A DNA stretch of 46,713 nt, from positions 1-46,713 of the forward strand of contig JAJZPM010000028.1 in the NCBI GenBank assembly GCA_021811105.1, given 5' to 3'. The position numbers and the translations under genes were made by a program. How positions within the stretch are numbered: the stretch's first letter is position 1; every line of letters begins with the position of its first letter. Below, piece by piece: positions 32,267 through 40,228 of the stretch. The stretch comes from Nitrospirota bacterium. Its GTDB lineage: Bacteria; Nitrospirota; Thermodesulfovibrionia; Thermodesulfovibrionales; UBA6898. The notes beneath the pieces are model-generated. The model saw only the letters and a list, made by a program, of their open reading frames with translations, ran no database searches and was not told where the DNA came from.

Positions 32267-33406
32267 CTAAACCCGTATAGTATTTTTCATGGCCATCAAG
32301 CTATAGTGGATAACTAATCCAAGGAGAAAACCGATAGTAAGGTTATTTGTCCAGAAACCCATAACAGCAACCGTCATTGCTACAAATACCGCTTTCCTGT
32401 CATCCAGAATGTCTTTCATAAACAGCGAATGCTGTATTCCCACATAACAGAGCAAAATCCCCAAAATACCCGAAGGAAAGGCAGAGACAACGGACAGGGC
32501 CGAATGACCGAACATCAGGGCAATAAGGATCAGAACGATAGCCATTATATAGCCCGATCTTTCGCTTGATGCCCCAAACTTGCAGTGTGCAGTCAGTCCC
32601 CCGCAACCGTGGCACATGGGAGCGCCGCCAACAATGCCTGATGCAATGTTCGCTATGCCCATGCTTATGGGAATACTCTGCAGGTTGAGCCTGCCCGCTT
32701 TTTCTCCATAGAGCAGTCTGCCGGTTTCACTTGTCGCTACAACGGCGTTGCCGAACGTCAAAGCGATCTGCGGCAGAACAAGGATAATGAAGCCTGTCCA
32801 AAGGGTGTTCAAATCGGGAACAGCTGGCGTCAAGGCAACAGGACCGAATACCGCAAACGTTGCGCCCTTGATGGAAAGCACTGTACCGAGGACGAGGAGG
32901 GGAATAAGCGGCGGGATTTCTTTCAGCACGGTCATGCTTACAAGGAGAAGGGCGGCGGCGAGGATTGCTACAACAATGTCCGGGCTCATAAGGCCGAAGG
33001 AAGTCCTCACAAGCATGGCACCCAAGCCCAGTTGAATTCCACGTATCACGGACACGGGGAATATTTTTCCGAGCCAAGCGCTCAATCCGGTGACGGCAAT
33101 AAAAATCAGGAAAATTCCCATCACGATGCCGGCGGCGTTGATCACTTCATAGCCCATGCCTGTCGCAATCGCTATTGCCGCCATAGCTTTCAAGGGCTGA
33201 ACAGGCATTGTTATCCTGAAATACCAGGCAGAAGCCGCATAGAATATGCCTGCCATTAAGAATAACGCCGTCGGATTAAAATGATTTTTCGCAATCAGGG
33301 CAACGGCAAGGGGAAACAGAACGCCGATATCGCCGAAGGCGCCTGAGACATCCCATAAAAAAGTCCTTAAACTACCCGAAGTTTTCCCTGAATCGTTCAT
33401 CAACAA
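32267..33406 (-). CDS. MOT1-type molybdate (sulfate/molybdate) transporter
   Basis: 379 residues with about ten membrane helices. DVSGAFGDIGVLFPLAVALI is the first MFS_MOT1 signature and GGAPMCHGCGGLTAHCKFGA the second (P-M-C-H-G-x-G-G-L). MPVQPLKAMAAIAIATGMG is also conserved. The family (related to SulP without a STAS domain) imports molybdate with high affinity in plants and bacteria. The position beside the ModE-like regulator, FmdE and Moco genes supports molybdate over sulfate. The start overlaps the end of the ModE-like gene by 35 bp; a second Met two codons in is an alternative start. Confidence 0.88.
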   Translation of the reverse strand: MLMNDSGKTSGSLRTFLWDVSGAFGDIGVLFPLAVALIAKNHFNPTALFLMAGIFYAASAWYFRITMPVQPLKAMAAIAIATGMGYEVINAAGIVMGIFLIFIAVTGLSAWLGKIFPVSVIRGIQLGLGAMLVRTSFGLMSPDIVVAILAAALLLVSMTVLKEIPPLIPLLVLGTVLSIKGATFAVFGPVALTPAVPDLNTLWTGFIILVLPQIALTFGNAVVATSETGRLLYGEKAGRLNLQSIPISMGIANIASGIVGGAPMCHGCGGLTAHCKFGASSERSGYIMAIVLILIALMFGHSALSVVSAFPSGILGILLCYVGIQHSLFMKDILDDRKAVFVAMTVAVMGFWTNNLTIGFLLGLVIHYSLMAMKNTIRV

Positions 33407-33704
33407 TCTCTCTTATCCCTTGTTCCATCGCATCGTACTTCCTCAGAAATTCCCTTGCATTGTCAGTGAGCGCAGCACCGCCGCCGTTCTTGCCGCCGGT
33501 CTGCCGCTCAATAAGCTTGAATCCAAGCCTCTCTTCCATGGCTTTTATATAGCCCCAAGCCTTTCTGTAGGAGATATTGATCTCCTTTGCAGCGTGGTTT
33601 ATCGAACCATATCTGTCTATGGCCTCAAGCAGAAAGCTCCTTCCCCTGCCGAAGACCGGTTTCCCTTCAACTTCGATCCATATTTTGGATTTAATCTCCA
33701 TCAT
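33372..33704 (-). CDS. ModE-like winged-helix regulator (DNA-binding domain only)
   Basis: About 110 residues. KSKIWIEVEGKPVFGRGRSFLLEAIDRYGSINHAAKEINISYRKAWGYIKAMEERLG is written here in part: GRGRSFLLEAIDRYGSI, then INHAAKEINISYRKAWGYIK, the ModE/LysR-type helix-turn-helix, and the wing KLIERQTGGKNGGGAALT. The C-terminal molybdate-binding (TOBE/DiMop) domains of full ModE are absent, so any metal sensing would need another input. The frame is open to 33815, but the ATG near 33704 (MMEIKSK) has AAAGGAG just upstream and matches family starts. It probably regulates the Mo genes around it. Confidence 0.85.
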   Translation of the reverse strand: MMEIKSKIWIEVEGKPVFGRGRSFLLEAIDRYGSINHAAKEINISYRKAWGYIKAMEERLGFKLIERQTGGKNGGGAALTDNAREFLRKYDAMEQGIREIVDERFRENFG

Positions 33705-33744
33705 TGCTCCTTTCTCCGTTATGGAATATCTGCATAACGCGGGC

Positions 33745-34368
33745 TCAAAAAATAGCCTGCCCGGCAGGCTCATAATATCCGGCATCTGCACAGGGTCTGC
33801 ACAGGATTCTCCCATCCCTTTGAATCTCCCGCATGTCCTGAACGTATTCGCCGCAAGAGTCGCATTGAATTCTCTGAAGAGGTCTTCCGGGCATATCCTC
33901 GGGATTCAGTTTCACCCGTACCTCCATCACGTCAAAGAGGGCCTCGTCGGACATTATCTTGTATGCCTCAAGCTGCGCTGCATACTTATTGCCGATCTCC
34001 GGAAAAAGCTCTTTTGCCGCCTGACGTGACTCCTCCTTCGCAATGACCCTCACTGCTTTACCTGTCTTGAGGTTGACAAAGGTCGCGGCCATCTTCCCGT
34101 AGTCCATGAATTTCATGGTCCTATGGCCGAGACTGCAGCCGGTGACAGACTGAACCGCATCTGTCGCGCACCGGTCCATTTCGACAAAGACTATAATACT
34201 CTTTCTGTCTTTGCCTTTCGGATCTTCAATACCGATTTCCTTAAGCCCGAGCATGGACATCTTCACGCCGAGCACTTGGCCGGGGCAAAGGTGGCCATGG
34301 ATCTTCGCTGACTCTTCAAGCAGAATGTCAAAATCGAGTAACTGAACCAAATTGGCTTCTTTAATCAT
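33745..34368 (-). CDS. FmdE-family protein with a C-terminal zinc ribbon
   Basis: 207 residues. The FmdE domain opens with AKIHGHLCPGQVLGVKMSML (H-G-H-x-C-P-G signature), then VFVEMDRCATDAVQSVTGCS and HRTMKFMDYGKMAATFVN. A C-terminal ribbon CDSCGEYV ... CRPC (about residues 170-195) binds zinc. Although named after formylmethanofuran dehydrogenase subunit E, such proteins are common in non-methanogens beside molybdenum or tungsten enzymes. Their exact role is uncertain: cofactor delivery or sulfuration is proposed for relatives. No methanofuran genes are present here. It is encoded between torD and the ModE-like gene. Confidence 0.87.
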   Translation of the reverse strand: MIKEANLVQLLDFDILLEESAKIHGHLCPGQVLGVKMSMLGLKEIGIEDPKGKDRKSIIVFVEMDRCATDAVQSVTGCSLGHRTMKFMDYGKMAATFVNLKTGKAVRVIAKEESRQAAKELFPEIGNKYAAQLEAYKIMSDEALFDVMEVRVKLNPEDMPGRPLQRIQCDSCGEYVQDMREIQRDGRILCRPCADAGYYEPAGQAIF

Positions 34369-34402
34369 TCAAACAATCTCCATATAGATGATATTTATCA
34401 GT

Positions 34403-34999
34403 TCACACCCCTATTAAATCCAGCAACTTCCTCGTTGTCCTCGCTAAGGTCTTGTAAAACAGCATGTCCGACGCGTCTTCCATATCACGAGCAAATTGAG
34501 GGACCCACTGCAAGAGATGCTCATTTACCAACCTCTCTGCCAAATTAATGTAATGAGCTTCGTTTTCGCCCTCCTCATGCATGCCATGAAACAGCAGCGC
34601 AAGAAAGTTCAGTTCCGCCCCGATGTGATCAGGCATTACGCCGGGATCGTCGACCGCCAGCCCCAGCTCGTCATAGATCCTTCTCACCTCATCGGCCGAC
34701 TCCTGCATCATCAGCCTTTTCGGCGACACATAAACAGATTCCCACGGAGGACAGGGCAGCTTATACGGCCCGATAAAGAGCCGGGTGTATTCCCATATAA
34801 GGCTTTCAACCTCTTCCTCTGATTCTGCATTGATTCCTTCAAGGACAGCTTTTATATCCCGGAGGAAAATCGAGCTGTCCTCGGCAACTAACGTTTTCCA
34901 GTTGTAAATTGCCTCTTTCGAGGGCTCGCATAAATACATGCTGCTCAAAAGACTACAGATCTCCATTAGTCCGCTATTTGCATTCATAATGGCAGTCAC
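34403..34999 (-). CDS. TorD/DmsD-family chaperone for the molybdoenzyme
   Basis: 198 residues, all helical. Family features include LIWEYTRLFIGPYKLPCPPWESVYVSPKRL split as EYTRLFIGPYKLPCPPWES and VYVSPKRLMMQESADEVRRIY, and the D-H-I-G-A-E-L-x-F motif in PDHIGAELNFLALLF. Such chaperones hold the Tat signal and the apo form of the Mo subunit until cofactor is inserted. A GTG start at 34999 overlaps the TGA of a 7-codon leader frame (34996-35019) that carries the only good Shine-Dalgarno (GGAGG); an ATG four codons further (34987) is an alternative. A strong hairpin precedes it. Confidence 0.88.
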   Translation of the reverse strand: MTAIMNANSGLMEICSLLSSMYLCEPSKEAIYNWKTLVAEDSSIFLRDIKAVLEGINAESEEEVESLIWEYTRLFIGPYKLPCPPWESVYVSPKRLMMQESADEVRRIYDELGLAVDDPGVMPDHIGAELNFLALLFHGMHEEGENEAHYINLAERLVNEHLLQWVPQFARDMEDASDMLFYKTLARTTRKLLDLIGV

Positions 35000-35019
35000 T
35001 GTCTTATTCCTTGACTCAT
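34996..35019 (-). other. Seven-codon leader frame coupled to the TorD-like gene (putative)
   Basis: ATG AGT CAA GGA ATA AGA CAG TGA has GGAGG seven bases upstream, and its TGA overlaps the GTG of the chaperone gene. It may only be a ribosome loading site that passes ribosomes on. The coupling is inferred from spacing; no protein function is proposed. Confidence 0.35.
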
Positions 35020-35030
35020 TATTTAACCTC

Positions 35031-35070
35031 CGGCGTGAAAACCGGATACGACGTTCCGGTTTTCACGCCG
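35031..35070 (-). promoter_or_regulatory. Perfect 16-bp inverted repeat between ferredoxin and chaperone genes
   Basis: Stem CGGCGTGAAAACCGGA / TCCGGTTTTCACGCCG with an 8-nt loop. No T-tract follows on the minus strand, and the last stem base is the first G of the GGAGG ribosome site that follows. It is more likely an mRNA-stabilising or ribosome-access element than a terminator. Confidence 0.7.
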
Positions 35071-35096
35071 CTGGGACGCCCCTTTTCGCTGGCGCT

Positions 35097-35687
35097 CTAT
35101 TTCTTTATGTTCTTCGCGGGAACAAACCTCACCGATGGTATTGTCAATTTCGGGTCCGCGAAATGCGGCAGCCTGTCCACAACCGCGCTTTTGAACGCCG
35201 GATCGGGAAAGGCATTGCCTGCTTCCACATCCGGGAGTTTGCCGTTGGAAAGCGCATAGCCCATACAAGTCCTCACACACGCAGGCGGAAGCCCGACCTT
35301 CAGTCTGTGGATGCAGAAGGTGCACTTGTCCATCTTTTTCTTCTTCTCGTCAAAAGTGGGAGCACCGTACGGACAGGCGGCAGCACACCGTTTGCAGCCT
35401 ATGCATTTTCCCTGGTCGATGAGCACGGCGCCGAACTCCGGCTCCTTGGTTATAGCCCCGGACGGGCAGGCCTTCATGCAAGCCGGTTCTTCGCAGTGGT
35501 TGCAGGCAGAAGAAATATACCTCGCCTTAACGTCGGGATATCTTCCTTCTTCCTCTATGATGACCCTCCTTCGCCTTACTCCTACGGGAAGGTCGAATTC
35601 CTGTTTGCAGCCGGCCTCGCAGGCCCTGCAAGCTATGCAGTTATCTTCATTAAAAAGCCATGCCATCTGATTCGGGTTCTTTGCCAT
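35097..35687 (-). CDS. Four-cluster ferredoxin (DmsB/PhsB-like) electron-transfer subunit
   Basis: 196 residues with sixteen-Cys pattern in four groups: CIACRACEAGC near residue 17, CNHCEEPACMKAC near 62, CIGCKRCAAACP near 94 and CTFCIHRL ... CVRTC near 121-140. This is the DMSO-reductase-family B subunit that wires the Mo subunit to its redox partner. There is no signal peptide, so it would be co-exported with the Tat-signal catalytic subunit encoded 12 bp upstream. No NrfD/DmsC membrane subunit follows, so electrons must pass through another carrier, for which the triheme cytochrome is a candidate. Confidence 0.93.
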   Translation of the reverse strand: MAKNPNQMAWLFNEDNCIACRACEAGCKQEFDLPVGVRRRRVIIEEEGRYPDVKARYISSACNHCEEPACMKACPSGAITKEPEFGAVLIDQGKCIGCKRCAAACPYGAPTFDEKKKKMDKCTFCIHRLKVGLPPACVRTCMGYALSNGKLPDVEAGNAFPDPAFKSAVVDRLPHFADPKLTIPSVRFVPAKNIKK

Positions 35688-35699
35688 ATCTCTCGCCTC

Positions 35700-38030
35700 C
35701 TAAGCCTTTATAATCCTGACGCCGATTTCTTTGTGGACAGCCATGCCCGAAGTCTTTTCAGAAACACCCGCAAGGAATTGACCATCACCTGTGCCTGCCG
35801 GCGACCACCGGTTGATCTTATTCAGAGAGCCCCGCGCAATCTTCCCGAATCCCCAGTGCCCATATCCGTGATGAAGTGCAACAACCTCAGGATGTATTCT
35901 TTCGGTAACCTGTACAGTCGCCTTTCCTTTTGCATACGGTGACTCAATCCAGATGGCATCACCGTCCTTGAGTCCGAGTCGCGCTGCCGTAGTCGCATTC
36001 ATAAGAAGCGGATTGTCCCGCTTCATCTCCATCAGCCAGTCGTTGTTGAATGTCCTCGAATGGGTGTGTTCCGCCTGCTTGTAATTGACGAGATAAAGAG
36101 GAAATTCCGTCGTTGGTTTATAGATAGGCTCCACATAATCAGGCAAGGGATTCAACCCCTTCTTCTCCATCTGCTCCGAGTAAAACTCAATTTTCTTAGA
36201 AGGTGTTGCAAAGCCGTTTTTCTTGTATTTTTCGTAATTCGTTTCGCCACCGATAAATACGCCGCCCGGAAGCGCCATCATCTCATTCAGCGTTTTGCCG
36301 ATGGGGCCGTTCTTGAGCTGATCGGATATGTATTCCGGATAGGTGTCGGGAAGAGTCTTCCCGTCCTTGTCCTTCAGGCCCATCTTTTTGGCAAGTGCGA
36401 GGATGAACTCCTGCTCCGTCATCCCGTTTATCACCGATTTTACCGCCGGCCGTCTTATGGCCGTGGCAGGGAATGTCACCCAGTTCACGTTCACTTCCCA
36501 CCGTTCAAGATAGTGGCTCCCAGGAATGACAATATCTGCCAGTTCAGCCGTTTCGCTCATCATGGTATCGAGGACTGCGATATATTCGAGCTTCTTTATC
36601 GCCTCTATATTCTTTTTCGTGTTCGGGACCGACATCACAAAGTTCTGGAACATAAAGACGCCTGCCCTGAGCTGGTAAGGCTTCCCCGAGATCATTGCGT
36701 CCCGCGTTTCGGTGTAAATCCCGGATACATGCGCAAAAGGATACTTTGTCCCGAGGCCGTCAATCCTCGCCGCCTTAGGCTTATCGACATTGAAAGCCCT
36801 TCTCTTGCCACCCATAGCCTGCCTGCTCATCATATTTCCGGGCTTGTCGTACTGACCGAGCAAGGCAGGAAGCATCGCTATCGCCCTTCCACCGTCCGTT
36901 GCGTTGGTGTGATGTCCAGGCCCGCTCCATGTGTCTACGACAACAGGTTTCGTCGATGCGAGTTCCTTCGCTATCCTTTTTGTTGTCTCTGCGGGAACAG
37001 AGGTTATCTTCTCGGCCCATTCGGGAGTTTTATCCTTGACGAGGTCTGCGTATTTATCGAATCCCACAGTGTAATTCTTTATGAAGTCCTCATCGTACCA
37101 TTTGTTCTTCACGATCTCATGTCCCAGTGCAAGCGCGAAGGCGCCGTCTGTACCGGGTCTGATCGGGATCCATTCATCCGCCTTTGCAGCGGTCTGATTA
37201 TAGAAGGGGTCGACATAGACCATCTTAGCGCCCTTTGCCCTGCCCAGATTCCAGATGCCCGGAAGGTGTGCCCACTTCGTAGCGGCAAGCAGATTCCATC
37301 CGAATACGAGGGCGTATTTCGTATTCGCGAAGTCCGGCAGAGGCCTGTCATCGCCCATCACGAGCTTGAAGGACGCCTTTCTCGCAACATCACAGGTATT
37401 TGAATGCATCGAGTAATTCGGCGAGCCGTAGAGGAGGTTGAAGTCTCCCTGCATGTCAGTAAACGATGAATCTTCGGTGCACCAGAACATCGCTTCAGGG
37501 CCGTATTTCTCCCTTATGCGCGACAGATTCTTTGCCACATCGTCAAGGGCCTCTTCCCAGGAAATGGCCTTCCATTTTCCCGAGCCTCTTTCGCCCACTC
37601 GTTTCATCGGCTTTTTCAGCCTGTCGGGGTCATAGAGGGCCCTTGTTCCGGAGTTGCCTTTTGCGCACATCCTGCCGCCCAGCGGCTTGTATTTGGCATA
37701 ATCGGTGGAGATATTCGCCACGCCGATCGGGTTGTATTCACTGGGCTCGATCTTTACGACCCTGCCGTCTACGACATGGACCTTTATGCCTGACGTCCCA
37801 CCGCACATCTGGCATGTCGTATAAATCCACTCGCCCTTTCCGGCCATCTTTTCCTCTGCGCTGGCCTCTCTGAAAAGGCCGAACTTGTCGTCCCAGAGGA
37901 GACCGCTTGCAACTGCTGCCCCTGCAAGGGCGGAAGTCCATTTCAGGAATGACCGCCTTGTGAACTGTTTCCCGGTAGCGCTCTCAAACAGATCCTTTTC
38001 TTCTTTGGTTATTTCTTTCTTTTCGCTCAT
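35700..38030 (-). CDS. Tat-exported molybdopterin oxidoreductase, catalytic subunit (DMSO reductase family)
   Basis: 776 residues. The twin-arginine signal TRRSFLKW lies at 24-31, with a hydrophobic stretch TSALAGAAVASGLL. A [4Fe-4S] region YTTCQMCGGTSGIKVHVVDG (Cys73, Cys76, Ser80) and GRMCAKGNSG (Cys122) follows: the usual third cysteine is Ser. SMHSNTCDVARKASF places Cys213 as the likely Mo ligand, as in Psr/Phs/Nap types. Cofactor-binding stretches are FGWNLLAATKWAH, VYVDPFYNQTAAKADEWIPI, RPGTDGAFALALGH and the C-terminal molydop_binding domain (LMNATTAARLGLKDGDAIWI). Length and the B-subunit type fit polysulfide/thiosulfate reductase-like and arsenic oxyanion enzymes; the substrate is unknown. 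It is encoded after a triheme cytochrome and before its ferredoxin and chaperone, downstream of a sigma-54 promoter. Confidence 0.92.
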   Translation of the reverse strand: MSEKKEITKEEKDLFESATGKQFTRRSFLKWTSALAGAAVASGLLWDDKFGLFREASAEEKMAGKGEWIYTTCQMCGGTSGIKVHVVDGRVVKIEPSEYNPIGVANISTDYAKYKPLGGRMCAKGNSGTRALYDPDRLKKPMKRVGERGSGKWKAISWEEALDDVAKNLSRIREKYGPEAMFWCTEDSSFTDMQGDFNLLYGSPNYSMHSNTCDVARKASFKLVMGDDRPLPDFANTKYALVFGWNLLAATKWAHLPGIWNLGRAKGAKMVYVDPFYNQTAAKADEWIPIRPGTDGAFALALGHEIVKNKWYDEDFIKNYTVGFDKYADLVKDKTPEWAEKITSVPAETTKRIAKELASTKPVVVDTWSGPGHHTNATDGGRAIAMLPALLGQYDKPGNMMSRQAMGGKRRAFNVDKPKAARIDGLGTKYPFAHVSGIYTETRDAMISGKPYQLRAGVFMFQNFVMSVPNTKKNIEAIKKLEYIAVLDTMMSETAELADIVIPGSHYLERWEVNVNWVTFPATAIRRPAVKSVINGMTEQEFILALAKKMGLKDKDGKTLPDTYPEYISDQLKNGPIGKTLNEMMALPGGVFIGGETNYEKYKKNGFATPSKKIEFYSEQMEKKGLNPLPDYVEPIYKPTTEFPLYLVNYKQAEHTHSRTFNNDWLMEMKRDNPLLMNATTAARLGLKDGDAIWIESPYAKGKATVQVTERIHPEVVALHHGYGHWGFGKIARGSLNKINRWSPAGTGDGQFLAGVSEKTSGMAVHKEIGVRIIKA

Positions 38031-38042
38031 TCTCTTCCTCCT

Positions 38043-38396
38043 TTACTGCGCATACAGGACATTTGCACCCTTCACGCCACCGCTGTGGCATCCGGCGCAA
38101 ATCTGCGGGTCAACCTGTTTTCTCAATGCTGCGGCAGAGCCTTCTCTTAAATCGACCGATTGATGGCAGTCCGCGCACTTCTTGGGTGTGGCAAGCTTTG
38201 ATTCGAGATGCACCCTGTGAAACATCTTGTATTTCTTGTTGAGGGAGACTTCCTTCATGATCTTCGCATGGCATGACAGACATTCCTTGTTGCTCATTTT
38301 GCCTGCATTCTTATGCAGTTCAACAAGATTCTTCTCCGCAGCTGTTACTGTTGAGGCGAAAAAAAGACATAAACAGCAGATAAAAATACTTTTCAT
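38043..38396 (-). CDS. Periplasmic triheme cytochrome c
   Basis: 117 residues with a signal peptide (IFICCLCLFFASTVTAA) and three CxxCH sites: CLSCH, CADCH and CAGCH. Additional His residues (FHRVHLE) could be distal ligands. It probably exchanges electrons with the molybdoenzyme, whose gene follows after 12 bp, and replaces the absent membrane anchor subunit. It resembles small multiheme cytochromes of the c7/NapB size class but I cannot place it in a named family. Confidence 0.9.
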   Translation of the reverse strand: MKSIFICCLCLFFASTVTAAEKNLVELHKNAGKMSNKECLSCHAKIMKEVSLNKKYKMFHRVHLESKLATPKKCADCHQSVDLREGSAAALRKQVDPQICAGCHSGGVKGANVLYAQ

Positions 38397-38425
38397 ATTC
38401 TTCCTCCTTCCGCACTTGGATCGTT

Positions 38426-38590
38426 CTATTTTTCGATGCGCTCTGACGGGCTATCTTCACTCAGCGACTTCTTAAATCCTGATATGGCTTCCCCCAGTCC
38501 TTTGCCTAGCTGAGGAAGTTTAGACGGGCCGAACAAAAGAAGTCCAATAACAGCCATTACCGCAATTTCTGGCAATCCTAAGCCGAACAT
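38426..38590 (-). CDS. tatA: TatA/E-type twin-arginine translocase subunit, 54 residues
   Basis: A short gene encoding MFGLGLPEIAVMAVIGLLLF then GPSKLPQLGKGLGEAISGFK and a charged tail. The membrane helix, the F-G-P hinge, the amphipathic helix K-L-P-x-L-G-K-G-L-G and the polar tail are the whole TatA blueprint. It forms the pore for folded Tat substrates. It is the first gene behind the sigma-54 promoter, 29 bp before the cytochrome gene, and so is co-expressed with the Tat-signal molybdoenzyme. At 54 residues it is short but complete. tatC is not in the window. Confidence 0.92.
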   Translation of the reverse strand: MFGLGLPEIAVMAVIGLLLFGPSKLPQLGKGLGEAISGFKKSLSEDSPSERIEK

Positions 38591-38692
38591 TTAGTCACCG
38601 CCTTTCACTATAAATTCTATCCATAACAAACACCTTTGCAATGTCGCGCAGACAGGAAAAAAATTCTAATCGCAGATTATCCAGCATTAATA

Positions 38693-38709
38693 AGCAACTT
38701 TTTTGCCAA
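38693..38709 (-). promoter_or_regulatory. Sigma-54 (RpoN) -24/-12 promoter of the tatA-cytochrome-molybdoenzyme operon
   Basis: Minus strand TTGGCAAAAAAGTTGCT matches the consensus YTGGCAC-N5-TTGCW: GG at -24 and GC at -12, with exactly the required spacing. Transcription would start about 12 bases on, near 38682, some 90 nt before tatA. An NtrC-type activator with a GAFTGA loop is encoded directly upstream. Confidence 0.85.
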
Positions 38710-38750
38710 GGTATAACTGGCTGAAATTTAAAAGATATTATTTCGGTGAT

Positions 38751-38855
38751 GTTACGAAAAGGAAACGAACTTATAAAGAAGAGGTAATGATTTATTTGAT
38801 TTTAATTAACATTTTGACTGAGAACAGTAAAGCGAGGCTGTTACGTTTATGTAAC
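38751..38855. promoter_or_regulatory. Candidate enhancer sites for the NtrC-type activator
   Basis: A palindrome GTTACGTTTATGTAAC at 38840-38855 and a half-similar GTTACGAAAAGGAAAC at 38751-38766 lie about 130 and 45 bp upstream of the -24 element. Paired dyads at such distances are usual for sigma-54 activators. Binding by the adjacent regulator is inferred. Confidence 0.55.
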
Positions 38856-38865
38856 GCTTCGGGGG

Positions 38866-40203
38866 CTACGCAATTCCGTAGGAATTAATCTTTTCCCAAA
38901 GCGTCTTTCTGCTGATGCCCAGGATTTCTGCTGCTTTTGTCTTATTGCCCTGAGTTGTCTGGAGGACCCTGATGATGTGACCCTTCTCAGCGCCGGCCGC
39001 AATATCTGAAAGAAGAAGACTTTTTGGCGTAGATGTGTCAGCTCCGATGATAGATGGCAAATCCTCCTTGCCGATCATCTCACCTGAGGAAAGAGTGACG
39101 CATCTCTCGATGATATTCTCAAGCTCCCTGACATTTCCCGGATACTCATAGGCAAGAAGCAGATCACCCGCATCTTTGAGGAACCGGACATCTTTTGAGA
39201 GTTTTGTTCTATATCTGTCCATGAAGAATTCTATCAGGGCCGGAATGTCTTCTTTCCGCTCCCTCAGAGGAGGAAGGGTGATCGGTATAACGTTGAGCCG
39301 GTAAAACAGGTCTTCCCTGAACCTTCCTGCCTTCACTTCCTCCTCGAGGTTCTTGTTTGTCGCAGCAACGATTCTGACGTTGACATTCAGGGTCGAGGTC
39401 CCTCCGACCCTCTCAAACTGCCTTTCCTGGATGACCCTTAAGATTTTCGCCTGCGTTGAAAGAGGGAGATCTCCGATCTCGTCGAGAAAGATGGTCCCTC
39501 CATCGGCGAGCTCGAATCTTCCCGGCTTTCTCTTGACCGCTCCGGTGAAAGCCCCTTTTTCATGTCCGAACAACTCGCTCTCGATAAGACCCTCCGGTAA
39601 TGCGGCGCAATTGACCTTGATAAGCGGCTTGTCCCTGCGGCTGCTCTGGTAATGAATCGTCGTCGCGATAAGCTCCTTGCCGGTACCGCTCTCACCGAGT
39701 ATGAGGACAGTCGAATCCGATGCGGAAACTCTTTCCACAAGTGAAAATACTTTCTTCATCTCCGGGCTGTCGCCGACAATATTGGGGACGCGATAGCATT
39801 TGTTGAGGTCCTTCCTGAGCCTGGTGTTTTCTTCTTTCAGTTGTTTCATTTCGAGCGCGCGTTCGATGAGCAGAAGAAATTCATCAAGAGCAAAGGGTTT
39901 GGTAATATAGTCGAACGCGCCGAGTTTCATTGCCTCAACAGCGTCTTTGATCGTCCCGTAGGCGGTCATGACGATGACCGGAGTATCACTCCGCTGATTT
40001 ATTTCCCTGACAATATCGAAGCCGTCAATGTCAGGCAGTCTGACATCGGTCACAACGACATCAAAGGAATTTCCTTTCATCGTTTCCAGTGCGCCGCCGC
40101 CTGCATCAAAAGACATAACCTCATACCCGGCGCCACTAAGGGCGTCCTCAAGGGTAATACGCATTATCTTTTCATCCTCTATGAGCAGAACGGTTTTTCT
40201 CAT
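38866..40203 (-). CDS. NtrC-family sigma-54-dependent response regulator
   Basis: 445 residues with three domains. The receiver (VLLIEDEKIMR; phosphoacceptor Asp53 in VVVTDVRLPDIDG; TAYG; ITKPF) is followed by the AAA+ domain with Walker A LGESGTGKELIA, the sigma-54 contact loop EKGAFTGAV, Walker B GTIFLDEIGDL and the arginine-finger region FREDLFYRLNVI. A Fis-type HTH (GNKTKAAEILGISRKTLWEKI) ends the protein. It should activate the -24/-12 promoter found 160 bp downstream. Its gene follows the histidine kinase gene by about 25 bp, so they are a cognate pair. Confidence 0.95.
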   Translation of the reverse strand: MRKTVLLIEDEKIMRITLEDALSGAGYEVMSFDAGGGALETMKGNSFDVVVTDVRLPDIDGFDIVREINQRSDTPVIVMTAYGTIKDAVEAMKLGAFDYITKPFALDEFLLLIERALEMKQLKEENTRLRKDLNKCYRVPNIVGDSPEMKKVFSLVERVSASDSTVLILGESGTGKELIATTIHYQSSRRDKPLIKVNCAALPEGLIESELFGHEKGAFTGAVKRKPGRFELADGGTIFLDEIGDLPLSTQAKILRVIQERQFERVGGTSTLNVNVRIVAATNKNLEEEVKAGRFREDLFYRLNVIPITLPPLRERKEDIPALIEFFMDRYRTKLSKDVRFLKDAGDLLLAYEYPGNVRELENIIERCVTLSSGEMIGKEDLPSIIGADTSTPKSLLLSDIAAGAEKGHIIRVLQTTQGNKTKAAEILGISRKTLWEKINSYGIA

Positions 40204-40228
40204 TTACCCCTCACCCTACCCCTCTCCC

